10,189 nucleotides of DNA from the NCBI GenBank assembly GCA_020429465.1, contig JAGQLH010000049.1, forward strand, positions 1-10,189. The letters are read 5' to 3'. Position 1 is the first letter of the stretch; every line of letters starts with the position of its first letter. The position numbers and the translations under genes were made by a program. Source of the stretch: Candidatus Dojkabacteria bacterium (GTDB lineage: Bacteria; Patescibacteriota; Dojkabacteria; B142; WJKM01). Below, one piece after another: positions 1 to 6,704 of the stretch. Below the pieces are notes generated by a model, which had not been told where the DNA came from, ran no database searches, and saw nothing but the letters and a program-made list of their open reading frames with translations.

Positions 1-1446
1 GTGTATAACGGAGGCGCATTTGGGAGTGCTGTTAGAAGTGGACAATATCCAGGCCTAGAGCATATTTCAAACCCAGATTCAGCTAAGACGTTTTTTAGTA
101 GTTCGATTGGAGAAAATGTAGGTGTGGTAGTATATACACCACCTAGTTATAGCTCTAGTTCTTCAGATTATCCTGTTGTTTATTTTCTTCACGGAATGAA
201 TGGTAATGAGTGGAATTATTTTGGACTTGATTCAAGTGCTATCTACTCTACTCCTAATATTATTAATCTAATACAGAATAATGGTTTGGGAGATTCTATT
301 GTGGTATTTCCTAATGGTGGAGCTGGTTCAGGATACATTAATAGCAGTTTTGCTAATTCAGAATCTATGATTATTAATGATTTAATTCCATTTATTGATG
401 CAAATTACCGGACAATTGCTTCTCGTGAAGGACGTGCAATTCAAGGATTCTCAATGGGTGGTGCTGGAGCAACATATTTAGCAACAAAATATCCGACATA
501 TTTTAGTTCTGTAGCTGGAATGTCATCAGCATGTCATCTTATTACCGCTCCCGCTACTCCTGCTGGATATGATTCTGTATGTGATTATGTTATGGAGTCA
601 TCTAAATCAAATAGTGTTAGCAACGCATCAATACTTTCAGGAAATACGTCATTCTTATTCACAAATGGTACTTCGGGCGATTTTGGTCAGACATTTCACT
701 CAGAAATGAATTCACTGCTCAGTTCAAATGGAATTGTAAGTGAGCATATTGGACTTGGCTCAGTAGGACATGATCTTGAAGCACAGCATAGTGTAAGTGT
801 AGGAGGAACAACCTTAGGGCAATACCTTCTTGAATTCCATCTTGATAATTTTGGAGAAAGCGGTGGGACACCTACTCCAACACCTGGATGTACCGCTGTA
901 TTTCCAGACATATGTGACAATGTATTTGAATCATATATTACTAACCTTGAAAATGATGGTATTGTAGGGGGATACTCCGATGGTACATACAAACCTGATA
1001 ATCCGGTAACACGGGGAGAAATGTCTAAGTTTATCTTTAATGCATTTTCTATTCCGCAAAATACATCATGTGGGAATTTCCCAGATGTGAACAGCTCACA
1101 TACATTTCATGTATATATCACATCTCTTAAATGTGCTGGTGTAGTAGGAGGATATTCTGATGGTACCTATAAACCTGATGAGTATGTTACTCGTGATGCC
1201 GTAACTAAATTTGTCGTTAATGCTCTAATTGAGAATGGTATTTCTGTCAATCTTAGTTTGAGTCACGGATTCTCTGATGTACCGAGTTCAAATGTTTTCG
1301 GACCATACATTGCATATTTGACAAATGTTACTGTTGATGGAGAAAAAGTTATCAGTGGATATTCTGATGGGACATATAGACCAGCAAATGTACTTACTCG
1401 TGGAGAAATGTCTAAGGTTGTAGATAATTCTCGAAAGATACTATAG
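1..1446 (+). CDS. SLH-anchored secreted esterase, 5' end missing
   Basis: This is a predicted cell-surface carboxylesterase of the esterase D / feruloyl esterase / antigen 85-like alpha/beta-hydrolase family (PF00756 type). The visible part has 481 residues. The nucleophile elbow GFSMGG puts the catalytic Ser at residue 151; the oxyanion-side motif YFLHG is at 61-65. His257 (in GHD) and Asp227 are the likely remaining triad members. After a short Thr/Pro linker (about 288-296) come three SLH domains, roughly 299-345, 359-405 and 423-475, with the GYSDGTYKPD and TRGE signatures that bind secondary cell-wall polymer in other bacteria. The gene is probably cut by the window edge: the GTG at base 1 is in frame, but there is no signal peptide, while the paralogue downstream has one in front of the equivalent region. 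The next gene starts 5 bases after its stop, so the two are probably co-transcribed. The substrate cannot be told; acyl esters on polysaccharide are one possibility. Confidence 0.85.
   Translation: MYNGGAFGSAVRSGQYPGLEHISNPDSAKTFFSSSIGENVGVVVYTPPSYSSSSSDYPVVYFLHGMNGNEWNYFGLDSSAIYSTPNIINLIQNNGLGDSIVVFPNGGAGSGYINSSFANSESMIINDLIPFIDANYRTIASREGRAIQGFSMGGAGATYLATKYPTYFSSVAGMSSACHLITAPATPAGYDSVCDYVMESSKSNSVSNASILSGNTSFLFTNGTSGDFGQTFHSEMNSLLSSNGIVSEHIGLGSVGHDLEAQHSVSVGGTTLGQYLLEFHLDNFGESGGTPTPTPGCTAVFPDICDNVFESYITNLENDGIVGGYSDGTYKPDNPVTRGEMSKFIFNAFSIPQNTSCGNFPDVNSSHTFHVYITSLKCAGVVGGYSDGTYKPDEYVTRDAVTKFVVNALIENGISVNLSLSHGFSDVPSSNVFGPYIAYLTNVTVDGEKVISGYSDGTYRPANVLTRGEMSKVVDNSRKIL
889..1425 (+). repeat. 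Triple SLH cassette, copy 1 (C-terminal part of first esterase)
   Basis: This coding segment is duplicated at 2421-2966. The two encoded cassettes are about two thirds identical by eye, and long stretches also match at DNA level, for example around the codons for PDNPVTR. Cysteines at residues 297, 305, 357 and 378 match the second copy in spacing exactly (8, 52, 21). Confidence 0.8.
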
Positions 1447-1451
1447 ATTGT

Positions 1452-2981
1452 ATGAATTATAAAGTTTTTGCTTTTGGAATTCTTATTGTAGTATTCAATC
1501 TACTTTCAGGGACAATAGTTTTTGCTCAAAATCAAAGTGATTGGAATTTAGGTGGAAATCAGTCTTTACCTATTGGTGTTGAACATAGAGATGTTGTTAG
1601 TCCATCAATGAATAGTATCGAGGTTGGTGTAAATGTGTATACTCCTCTAGGATACAATCAGACTGATACAACAATAAAATACCCAGTGGTGTATTTCTTG
1701 CATGGTTCAGCTGGAAATGAGTATAACTATTTTGGTTATACTTCATTTGATAAGCAAAATCCAAGTAGCATACTTGGGTCTGAGAATATGATAAAGCTTG
1801 TTGAGAATGGTGAGGTTCCTCCTACAATTATTGTATTTCCAAATGGAAAGCGGGGGTCTAATTATATTGACCAAGGAGTTGATAAACCTGAAACATTCAT
1901 TATAGAAGAACTAATCCCATATATTGATAGCAATTACAATACCATAGGAACAAGAGCTGGAAGATCAATTGAAGGGTTTTCTATGGGAGGTGGAGGTGCA
2001 GCATATTTTGGATTTAAATACCCTGAATTATTTTGTACTTTTATTGGATATTCCCCTGGACCGTATGGGCATGTTACGAAGGCTTTGGTAGATAATGGCT
2101 CTTCTATATCTAATTTTGGTATGGAGTATAGGTTCACTTACGGAGGTGATCAAGATTTAGGGGCGATTAAAACATTTGTGACTACTACCCTTCCAAATAC
2201 AATATCTTCCTTTAATGCAGGCGGAGGAACTACTGTATATGAGTACTTTAATGATGGTGTGAAGGGGTTTGAGATAATTAATGGTACTGGTCATAACTTT
2301 GGAGATCAGTTAAATTCAGTTCGTCCATCAACTGGTGAATCATTTGCGAAGTATCATATGAAGTATCATCATGAATCCTTTGGCTCCGAACCAGTAGTGC
2401 CAAATAATCCTAGTTCTCAATGTACAGCAGTGTTTCCAGATATATGTGGAAATGTGTTTGAGTCATATATTACCGAGTTAAAAAATGATGGTGTTATAGG
2501 AGGATATTCTGACGGGACCTACAAACCTGATAATCCGGTGACACGAGCAGAAATGTCAAAATTTATTATGAATGCATTCGAAATTTCAGAAAATACATCT
2601 TGCGAAGAATTTCCAGATGTGGATCCATCGAATACATTCTATTCCCATATTATGTCGCTTAAATGTCATGGTGTGATTTCTGGGTACTCTGATGGAATGT
2701 TTCGACCTAATGATGTAGTGAAACGAGATGTTGTAACAAAATTTATTGTAAACGGATTAGCGGTTGAAGGAGTTGTTGTTGATTTAAATATGTCCCATTC
2801 ATTTTCTGATGTTTCCAGCAATAATCCATTTGAATCTTTTATTGCCTACCTAACAAATCAGACAATCGAGACTGGAGAGCGTGTGATTAGTGGCTACAAT
2901 GATGGGACGTATAGACCATCCAATGTTCTCACGCGGGGTGAGATGTCCAAAATAGTTAACAATTCTCGGAAATTACAATAA
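1452..2981 (+). CDS. SLH-anchored secreted esterase, paralogue of the preceding gene
   Basis: The 509-residue product is a predicted secreted esterase held on the cell surface by three SLH domains. Residues 1-25 form a signal peptide (hydrophobic core about 6-22, likely cleavage after VFA). The alpha/beta-hydrolase domain spans about 35-310: YFLHG at 81-85, VFPNG at 128-132, GFSMGG with nucleophile Ser177, candidate acid Asp233 or Asp235, candidate His281 in GTGHNFG. A Pro/Asn/Ser linker (about 313-322) leads to SLH domains at roughly 326-372, 386-432 and 449-505, each with a GYSDG or GYNDG turn and TRAE, KRDV or TRGE. The ATG at 1452 gives a complete signal peptide, but no Shine-Dalgarno sequence precedes it. 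It lies 5 bases after the first esterase gene, so a tandem duplication within one operon is the simplest reading. The region between nucleophile and His differs strongly between the paralogues, hinting at different substrates. Family assignment is firm; substrate is unknown. Confidence 0.9.
   Translation: MNYKVFAFGILIVVFNLLSGTIVFAQNQSDWNLGGNQSLPIGVEHRDVVSPSMNSIEVGVNVYTPLGYNQTDTTIKYPVVYFLHGSAGNEYNYFGYTSFDKQNPSSILGSENMIKLVENGEVPPTIIVFPNGKRGSNYIDQGVDKPETFIIEELIPYIDSNYNTIGTRAGRSIEGFSMGGGGAAYFGFKYPELFCTFIGYSPGPYGHVTKALVDNGSSISNFGMEYRFTYGGDQDLGAIKTFVTTTLPNTISSFNAGGGTTVYEYFNDGVKGFEIINGTGHNFGDQLNSVRPSTGESFAKYHMKYHHESFGSEPVVPNNPSSQCTAVFPDICGNVFESYITELKNDGVIGGYSDGTYKPDNPVTRAEMSKFIMNAFEISENTSCEEFPDVDPSNTFYSHIMSLKCHGVISGYSDGMFRPNDVVKRDVVTKFIVNGLAVEGVVVDLNMSHSFSDVSSNNPFESFIAYLTNQTIETGERVISGYNDGTYRPSNVLTRGEMSKIVNNSRKLQ
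2421..2966 (+). repeat. Triple SLH cassette, copy 2 (C-terminal part of second esterase)
   Basis: This is the second copy of the segment at 889-1425. Cysteines 324, 332, 384 and 405 reproduce the spacing of the first copy. The first SLH unit is the most similar, and the second unit has diverged most. Confidence 0.8.
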
Positions 2982-3006
2982 GGTATGAACTTTTGCTGAT
3001 ATTTGG

Positions 3007-3012
3007 TAGAAT
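3007..3012 (+). promoter_or_regulatory. Possible extended -10 element before the cyclophilin gene
   Basis: TAGAAT differs from TATAAT at one base and is preceded by TG plus one base, the extended -10 pattern. Transcription from here would start near 3019, leaving a leader of about 29 bases before the ATG at 3048. No good -35 is visible, so the gene may instead be read through from the esterases. Confidence 0.35.
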
Positions 3013-3047
3013 ATTCGGCATTACCTTTCTATATAAATAATATATTC

Positions 3048-3776
3048 ATGCAACAAACTCATAAATTAAGATTCACTGTGTTATTAGTTTTTACTATACT
3101 TACTTTTGTAGGTTGTACTGCTACTACACAGCAAAATACTAATGATCTTGCTATAACTAATTCGAATGATTCTGCAGAATTAGGTACGCAAGAAAATTTA
3201 GAGGAATCAAATAGTTCTAGTTCAATTATTACACCAGAGGCTATGGCAACTAAAGACCCAAGTAATTTCCAACAGTGGGAAGAATCTCCTGCTAATCAAT
3301 TAACCGAAGGAAAAAGTTATTTTGCAGTACTGAAGACTAACTTAGGAGATATCAAAATCGAGTTAGACGCAGAGACTCGACCAGTTACTGTTAATAATTT
3401 TGTTTTTCTTTCAAAAGAAGGATTTTATGATGGTGTGATTTTTCACCGCATTATACCGAACTTCATGGCTCAAGGAGGAGACCCAACAGGGACAGGTATG
3501 GGTGGACCTGGTTACCAATTCGAAGATGAAATCGATGATGAGAATTCAAATGCACCATATACAATTTCTATGGCAAATGCTGGGCCAGGGACTAATGGAA
3601 GTCAGTTCTTTATTAATTTTGTTGATAATGGGTATCTAAATACAGCTCATACAGTGTTCGGTACAGTTATTGAAGGTAAGGAAGTCGTGGATACAATGAA
3701 TGGCGTACAAACAGATTTTAAAGATAAGCCTGTAGACCCAATAGTGATTCAATCGGTTGTTATTGAAGAAGTATAA
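3048..3776 (+). CDS. Cyclophilin-type peptidyl-prolyl cis-trans isomerase, predicted lipoprotein
   Basis: This predicted enzyme catalyses cis-trans isomerisation of X-Pro bonds and probably helps fold exported proteins on the outer face of the membrane. The product has 242 residues. Residues 1-22 form a lipoprotein signal peptide ending in the lipobox FVGC, so Cys23 would be lipidated; a Ser/Asn/Thr-rich spacer runs to about residue 75. The cyclophilin domain fills about 88-242: FHRIIPNFMAQGGD holds the catalytic Arg134 with Phe139 and Gln142, followed by the SMANAGPGTNGSQFFI block and HTVFG (His201). The cyclosporin-binding Trp of eukaryotic forms appears replaced by Tyr. The ATG at 3048 is preferred: an in-frame TTG at 3003 would add 15 residues before the signal peptide and overlaps a possible promoter. 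The racemase gene starts 21 bases after the stop, suggesting co-transcription. Family is certain; lipidation is inferred from the motif. Confidence 0.92.
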   Translation: MQQTHKLRFTVLLVFTILTFVGCTATTQQNTNDLAITNSNDSAELGTQENLEESNSSSSIITPEAMATKDPSNFQQWEESPANQLTEGKSYFAVLKTNLGDIKIELDAETRPVTVNNFVFLSKEGFYDGVIFHRIIPNFMAQGGDPTGTGMGGPGYQFEDEIDDENSNAPYTISMANAGPGTNGSQFFINFVDNGYLNTAHTVFGTVIEGKEVVDTMNGVQTDFKDKPVDPIVIQSVVIEEV

Positions 3777-3797
3777 ATCATTGATTAGAAATTTATT

Positions 3798-4589
3798 ATG
3801 AATACGAACCAACCACCTGCGTTGGTAGGTATACTTGGTGGGGTCGGACCGAAGGCAACACTTGAGCTATGTCAGCATATAATTGAGTATACTCCTGCTG
3901 TAAGAGACCAGGATCATATACCGCTTCTTATTTACAATAATTCACAAATTCCAGATAGGATTGATGGTATCCTTGGTAATGGGCAAAGTCCATTGTCTGA
4001 GCTTATTCGTACTGCAAAATTATTAGAGCGTGAAGGGTGTAAGTTCATTGTGATTCCTTGTAATAATGCTCACTATTTTCTTGAGGAGATACGGAAAAAT
4101 TTGCACATTCCAGTACTAGATATGATTTCCTTAACAAAGCTGTATCTTCAAAAGCATTTGCCACTTATTTCTAAGATAGGATTACTTACTACTGATGCAA
4201 GTAGGACTCTGCGCCTGCACGAAAAGCGTTTTAAGTCAGCAAAGATCGAGATTATGATGTCGTCTGATACTATGCAGCGAAATAATGTTATGGAAGCATT
4301 ATTTGGGACAAGGGGAATAAAAGCTGGATATCATGATTCAGAATATAATAAATCATTACTGTTAGAAGCCTCTTCTGAGTTGATTACTAAAGGAGCTGAT
4401 GCAATATTAGCTGGCTGTACAGAAATCCCTTTAACGTTGTCTCAGGCTGATTTTTCAATACCTTTTATTGATCCAGCAAAGATCCTCGCTCTTGAAATTG
4501 TTGAGAGAGCTATGAATACCCATGTGTATACTCAAGACACATTTCTGGCAATTACTAATTCAGCTCGTATGAAGACATTGAATGCTTGA
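3798..4589 (+). CDS. Aspartate/glutamate racemase family protein
   Basis: This is a cofactor-independent amino-acid racemase of the Asp/Glu racemase superfamily (PF01177), closest in motif layout to aspartate racemases and YgeA-like broad-specificity racemases. The 263-residue length is slightly above the usual 230-250. The N-terminal glycine-rich motif is GILGGVGPKAT (11-21). The two catalytic cysteines that exchange protons on opposite faces of the substrate are both present: Cys88 in IPCNNAH and Cys207 in AGCTEIPL. D-Asp or D-Glu could feed peptidoglycan cross-bridges, but true glutamate racemase (MurI) has different flanking motifs, so aspartate or another amino acid is the better guess. 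The protein has no signal peptide and is cytoplasmic. It is the last gene of the plus-strand set and ends in TGA. No Shine-Dalgarno sequence is visible before the ATG. Confidence 0.88.
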   Translation: MNTNQPPALVGILGGVGPKATLELCQHIIEYTPAVRDQDHIPLLIYNNSQIPDRIDGILGNGQSPLSELIRTAKLLEREGCKFIVIPCNNAHYFLEEIRKNLHIPVLDMISLTKLYLQKHLPLISKIGLLTTDASRTLRLHEKRFKSAKIEIMMSSDTMQRNNVMEALFGTRGIKAGYHDSEYNKSLLLEASSELITKGADAILAGCTEIPLTLSQADFSIPFIDPAKILALEIVERAMNTHVYTQDTFLAITNSARMKTLNA

Positions 4590-4612
4590 GTTTTGTAGCG
4601 AGAGACGTTCAT

Positions 4613-4633
4613 AGAACACTAGTTTAGGGTTCT
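4613..4633. terminator. Candidate terminator hairpin between convergent genes
   Basis: Arms AGAACACTA and TAGGGTTCT pair over nine positions with one mismatch around a three-base loop. It lies in the junction between the racemase gene and the converging small gene, overlapping the latter's stop codon. On the plus strand a T-rich stretch (ATAATTTTTG) follows after a few bases, which is later than in a textbook intrinsic terminator. On the minus strand no T run follows. Confidence 0.4.
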
Positions 4634-4956
4634 TGGATAATTTTTGTGTTATTTTCTAGTACTGACCATGCCTCTTCTTCAGTTATCCAATTATCTGAGT
4701 AAATAGTAGCAATCCATCTGGTATCTTTTTTGGGGAATTTTTGAATTTGAATAATTACTCTAGTAAGAGCTTCGATGCCATTTTTGAGTATTGCAGGTAA
4801 TTCAGTATCCAGTTGATATTGGGTTTTACTATACTCGATCCAATTACTTGATTGTGATGGTGGAATGATTAGGTCTATAGAATCTCGGGGAATACCTATA
4901 GGAAAATAAAAAATTTTTCTAGGCGATTTTGCTTCGATTATCTCAACCCCATTCAT
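4624..4956 (-). CDS. Hypothetical protein, 110 residues
   Basis: I do not recognise this protein. From the ATG at 4956 it has 110 residues, no Cys, no signal peptide and no membrane segment, so it is probably cytoplasmic. It has a Pro/Ile-rich N-terminal half (YFPIGIPRDSIDLIIPPS), a predicted helical middle (about 50-70) and a Trp-containing C terminus with an acidic patch (ITEEEAW). A GTG two codons upstream (4962) is an alternative start. A perfect TATAAT at 4986-4981 would give a leader of about 18 bases. It lies 43 bases downstream of the HD-domain gene on the same strand, with its own likely promoter. A functional link to its neighbours cannot be shown. Confidence 0.6.
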   Translation of the reverse strand: MNGVEIIEAKSPRKIFYFPIGIPRDSIDLIIPPSQSSNWIEYSKTQYQLDTELPAILKNGIEALTRVIIQIQKFPKKDTRWIATIYSDNWITEEEAWSVLENNTKIIQEP

Positions 4957-4980
4957 GGTCACTAATTACACTAAAGAGTG

Positions 4981-5010
4981 ATTATATCCTAAGTAACAAT
5001 TAATTTTCGA
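4981..5010 (-). promoter_or_regulatory. Promoter for the 110-residue hypothetical gene
   Basis: A perfect -10 TATAAT (4986-4981, minus strand) is preceded after 18 bases by TCGAAA (5010-5005), matching four of six bases of the -35 consensus. The -35 overlaps the 3' end of the HD-domain gene. Predicted start of transcription is near 4974. Confidence 0.5.
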
Positions 5011-5986
5011 AGATTACTTTGAAGTATTCGCCTTTTTGTCGTTGGTGGATTTCTTGCACTTTTATTTCAAACGTATCTTTGAATTCTGGGTCGATTTTAG
5101 AAAGGGTTTTTATTTCCCCATCTATAAATAGTTCGGGATCAAAGTAACGAAGTTTGTCTGATGTTTGGAAAAAATCATGGTCCTGTTGAGTTCCACTTTC
5201 CACTCTAAATTTTTCTTCAAATATTTTTATACTTGTCTGATCAAGCTGGTCACGTGCATTCATTAGTTTATTGAAAAGACCCTTATCAGTAAGGAATAGA
5301 TCTTGGCGTGCGATAATTTCTTTTTGTAAACCTTGATCGATCATTTTCATTAGTGCAGCATAGATTGGGGCTATTTCTGGAGCATATACTAACTCAGTAA
5401 GTGCATCTGTTCCGTCCAGTGCAAACTCTCTACATATCGTAGGGTCTGTGAATAATATTTTCCCATTCTGAAGGATGAGATTGTTGAGTACGGACTTTCC
5501 AAATCCTTCTTTATGTCCTATGACTGCATAATAGTCACGCATTGCATAATCGATTCTATCTGCTCCTACCAGCGGGAGTTTTGCCTTTATCTCGGTATAG
5601 TCATCGAGATCATTCTTTAGTGTTACTCCAGCCTTCTCAATTATGTTATGAACTTCTGCTATTCCAGGTAGGAGATGTGCTGAATCATGGTGAAAATCTT
5701 CATCTGTTAAAACATGATCCACCATATGAGAGAATGCTGCATGGCCAATATCATGGATAAGTCCAGCTATTTGTACTTCAATTGATGCTCCAACTGTTGC
5801 TAGTATATGCCATACCCCAATTGAATGCTCAAATCTTGTGGTTTGGTACGAGTCTTTGTAGAGGAAATTAACACCACCATACTGATTTATTTCTTTAAGA
5901 CGTTGAAATGCATCTGTGGCTACTATTGACTGGATAATAGGATTTTTAATTGTGATTTTTCCGTACAGAATATCGTCGAATTGCAT
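5000..5986 (-). CDS. HD-domain phosphohydrolase (dGTPase/SAMHD1-like)
   Basis: This is a predicted metal-dependent phosphohydrolase of the HD superfamily, in the subgroup that includes dNTP triphosphohydrolases and SAMHD1-like proteins. It may lower or balance deoxynucleotide pools; that substrate is inferred from family resemblance only. The product has 328 residues. All four metal ligands of the HD fold are visible: His54 in RFEHSIG, His78 and Asp79 in GLIHDIGHAAFSH, and Asp143 in GADRIDYAMRD. His82 and His87 are also in place. The N terminus (FDDILYGKI, then DAFQRLKEINQYGG) matches the opening of this subgroup. The C-terminal 150 residues are helical with a final Lys/Glu-rich strand region. 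The protein is cytoplasmic, with no added regulatory domain such as SAM. It has its own TATAAT upstream. The family call is firm; nucleotide preference is open. Confidence 0.85.
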   Translation of the reverse strand: MQFDDILYGKITIKNPIIQSIVATDAFQRLKEINQYGGVNFLYKDSYQTTRFEHSIGVWHILATVGASIEVQIAGLIHDIGHAAFSHMVDHVLTDEDFHHDSAHLLPGIAEVHNIIEKAGVTLKNDLDDYTEIKAKLPLVGADRIDYAMRDYYAVIGHKEGFGKSVLNNLILQNGKILFTDPTICREFALDGTDALTELVYAPEIAPIYAALMKMIDQGLQKEIIARQDLFLTDKGLFNKLMNARDQLDQTSIKIFEEKFRVESGTQQDHDFFQTSDKLRYFDPELFIDGEIKTLSKIDPEFKDTFEIKVQEIHQRQKGEYFKVIFEN

Positions 5987-6015
5987 GATTCAGTTTTAAG
6001 AAGTGATCTTGGATG

Positions 6016-6021
6016 ATTATA
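6016..6021 (-). promoter_or_regulatory. -10 element for the HD-domain gene
   Basis: A perfect TATAAT lies 29 bases before the ATG of the HD-domain gene, predicting a leader of about 23 bases. I find no convincing -35 at 16-18 bases. Confidence 0.45.
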
Positions 6022-6053
6022 CAATGTTAATCTTTCGAGTAGGGTTAGAATGA

Positions 6054-6080
6054 CTTAGCTTCCACTGGTCTCAGTCTAAG
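6054..6080 (-). other. Weak stem-loop downstream of the His/Cys-rich gene
   Basis: CTTAG and ACTG on the left pair with CAGTCTAAG on the right, giving a nine-pair stem with a five-base bulge and a four-base loop. It sits about 16 bases after the stop of the gene that ends at 6096 and before the HD-gene promoter, a sensible place for a terminator. No T run follows, so this is only a possibility. Confidence 0.25.
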
Positions 6081-6095
6081 CAGTACCAGGTTTGT

Positions 6096-6635
6096 CTACT
6101 TTCTAGAACACTCTGAGCATACACCGTGGGTTGGGATTGAGGTTAGGGGAATTTCCACATTATGCAGTCTGACAGATTGTGGTAGATCTTTTTTAGGATA
6201 ATAGCCACTGGGTAAATGAGTAATATTTCTAGTCCATCCATGAAGATATTTTGAGTCATGGGGTATCCACTTCCACCAGTGAATGGCAATTCCAACAGCG
6301 TGATTTGCAAGGTGCGTATCACCACCATGGCAGTGGACCCATCCTATATCTGGTGGATGGGGGATACTCTCATAATAATCATAAATATCTCTCATATCCA
6401 AATTTTGCATATAGCTCAGATAACTTTTCCATAGTTTATCTGAAACTCCAGTTGGATTGGCCCAGGGATTTTTTGTGATTGGATTTTCATATTCTATCTG
6501 TCTACCAAGAACTAATTCATTGATTAATCTTGGATCTGCATGTAATAAAGTAATTCGTGCAACTTGAATTGCAGTTACTGGTTCTTGATATAGGAAGTTA
6601 TCAGGTATAGGGGATACAGTTTCTAGTCCAGGCAT
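6096..6635 (-). CDS. Hypothetical His/Cys-rich protein, 179 residues
   Basis: I do not recognise this protein. The centre holds a dense histidine cluster: His101, Cys102, His103, His108, His112, His119 and His126, in the segment GWVHCHGGDTHLANHAVGI followed by HWWKW. The C terminus carries His170 and a CxxC (Cys173, Cys176) in THGVCSEC. These suggest a metal site, possibly zinc, but no named family fits. Trp, Tyr and Pro are frequent, and there is no signal peptide or membrane segment, so it is probably cytoplasmic. The ATG at 6635 lies only 11 bases after a perfect TATAAT, so the mRNA may be nearly leaderless. The gene is flanked by other unknown genes on the same strand, each with its own putative -10. 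Real-gene confidence comes from its length, composition and promoter placement. Confidence 0.7.
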   Translation of the reverse strand: MPGLETVSPIPDNFLYQEPVTAIQVARITLLHADPRLINELVLGRQIEYENPITKNPWANPTGVSDKLWKSYLSYMQNLDMRDIYDYYESIPHPPDIGWVHCHGGDTHLANHAVGIAIHWWKWIPHDSKYLHGWTRNITHLPSGYYPKKDLPQSVRLHNVEIPLTSIPTHGVCSECSRK

Positions 6636-6646
6636 AAGGATGCTAG

Positions 6647-6652
6647 ATTATA
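6647..6652 (-). promoter_or_regulatory. -10 element for the His/Cys-rich gene
   Basis: A perfect TATAAT ends 11 bases before the ATG at 6635. Transcription starting the usual 5-8 bases downstream would leave a leader of only about 4-6 bases, too short for a ribosome binding site. No good -35 is seen. Confidence 0.45.
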
Positions 6653-6690
6653 AAATTATGTATATCATTTTATGAGTAGATTTATCAACC

Positions 6691-6704
6691 ATAAGTATAC
6701 TTAT
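6691..6704. repeat. Perfect 14-bp palindrome at a gene end
   Basis: ATAAGTATACTTAT is identical on both strands and overlaps the TAA stop of the 171-residue gene. It has no unpaired centre, so it suits a dimeric protein binding site or chance AT-rich symmetry better than a terminator. Confidence 0.5.

Noticed and set aside
1..3. GTG at base 1 as the true start of the first esterase gene
   Set aside because: It coincides with the window edge, and the product would lack the signal peptide present in the paralogue; the gene almost certainly begins outside the window.
696..992. Minus-strand open frame of 98 residues
   Set aside because: It lies inside the first esterase gene on the opposite strand, with no family motif; it is a shadow of the real coding frame.
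5542..5760. Plus-strand open frame of 72 residues
   Set aside because: It is antisense to the conserved HD-domain region, and its composition reflects the complement of that gene.
6143..6328. Minus-strand 61-residue open frame in another frame of the His/Cys-rich gene
   Set aside because: It is fully contained in the longer frame, which has the better start, promoter and length.
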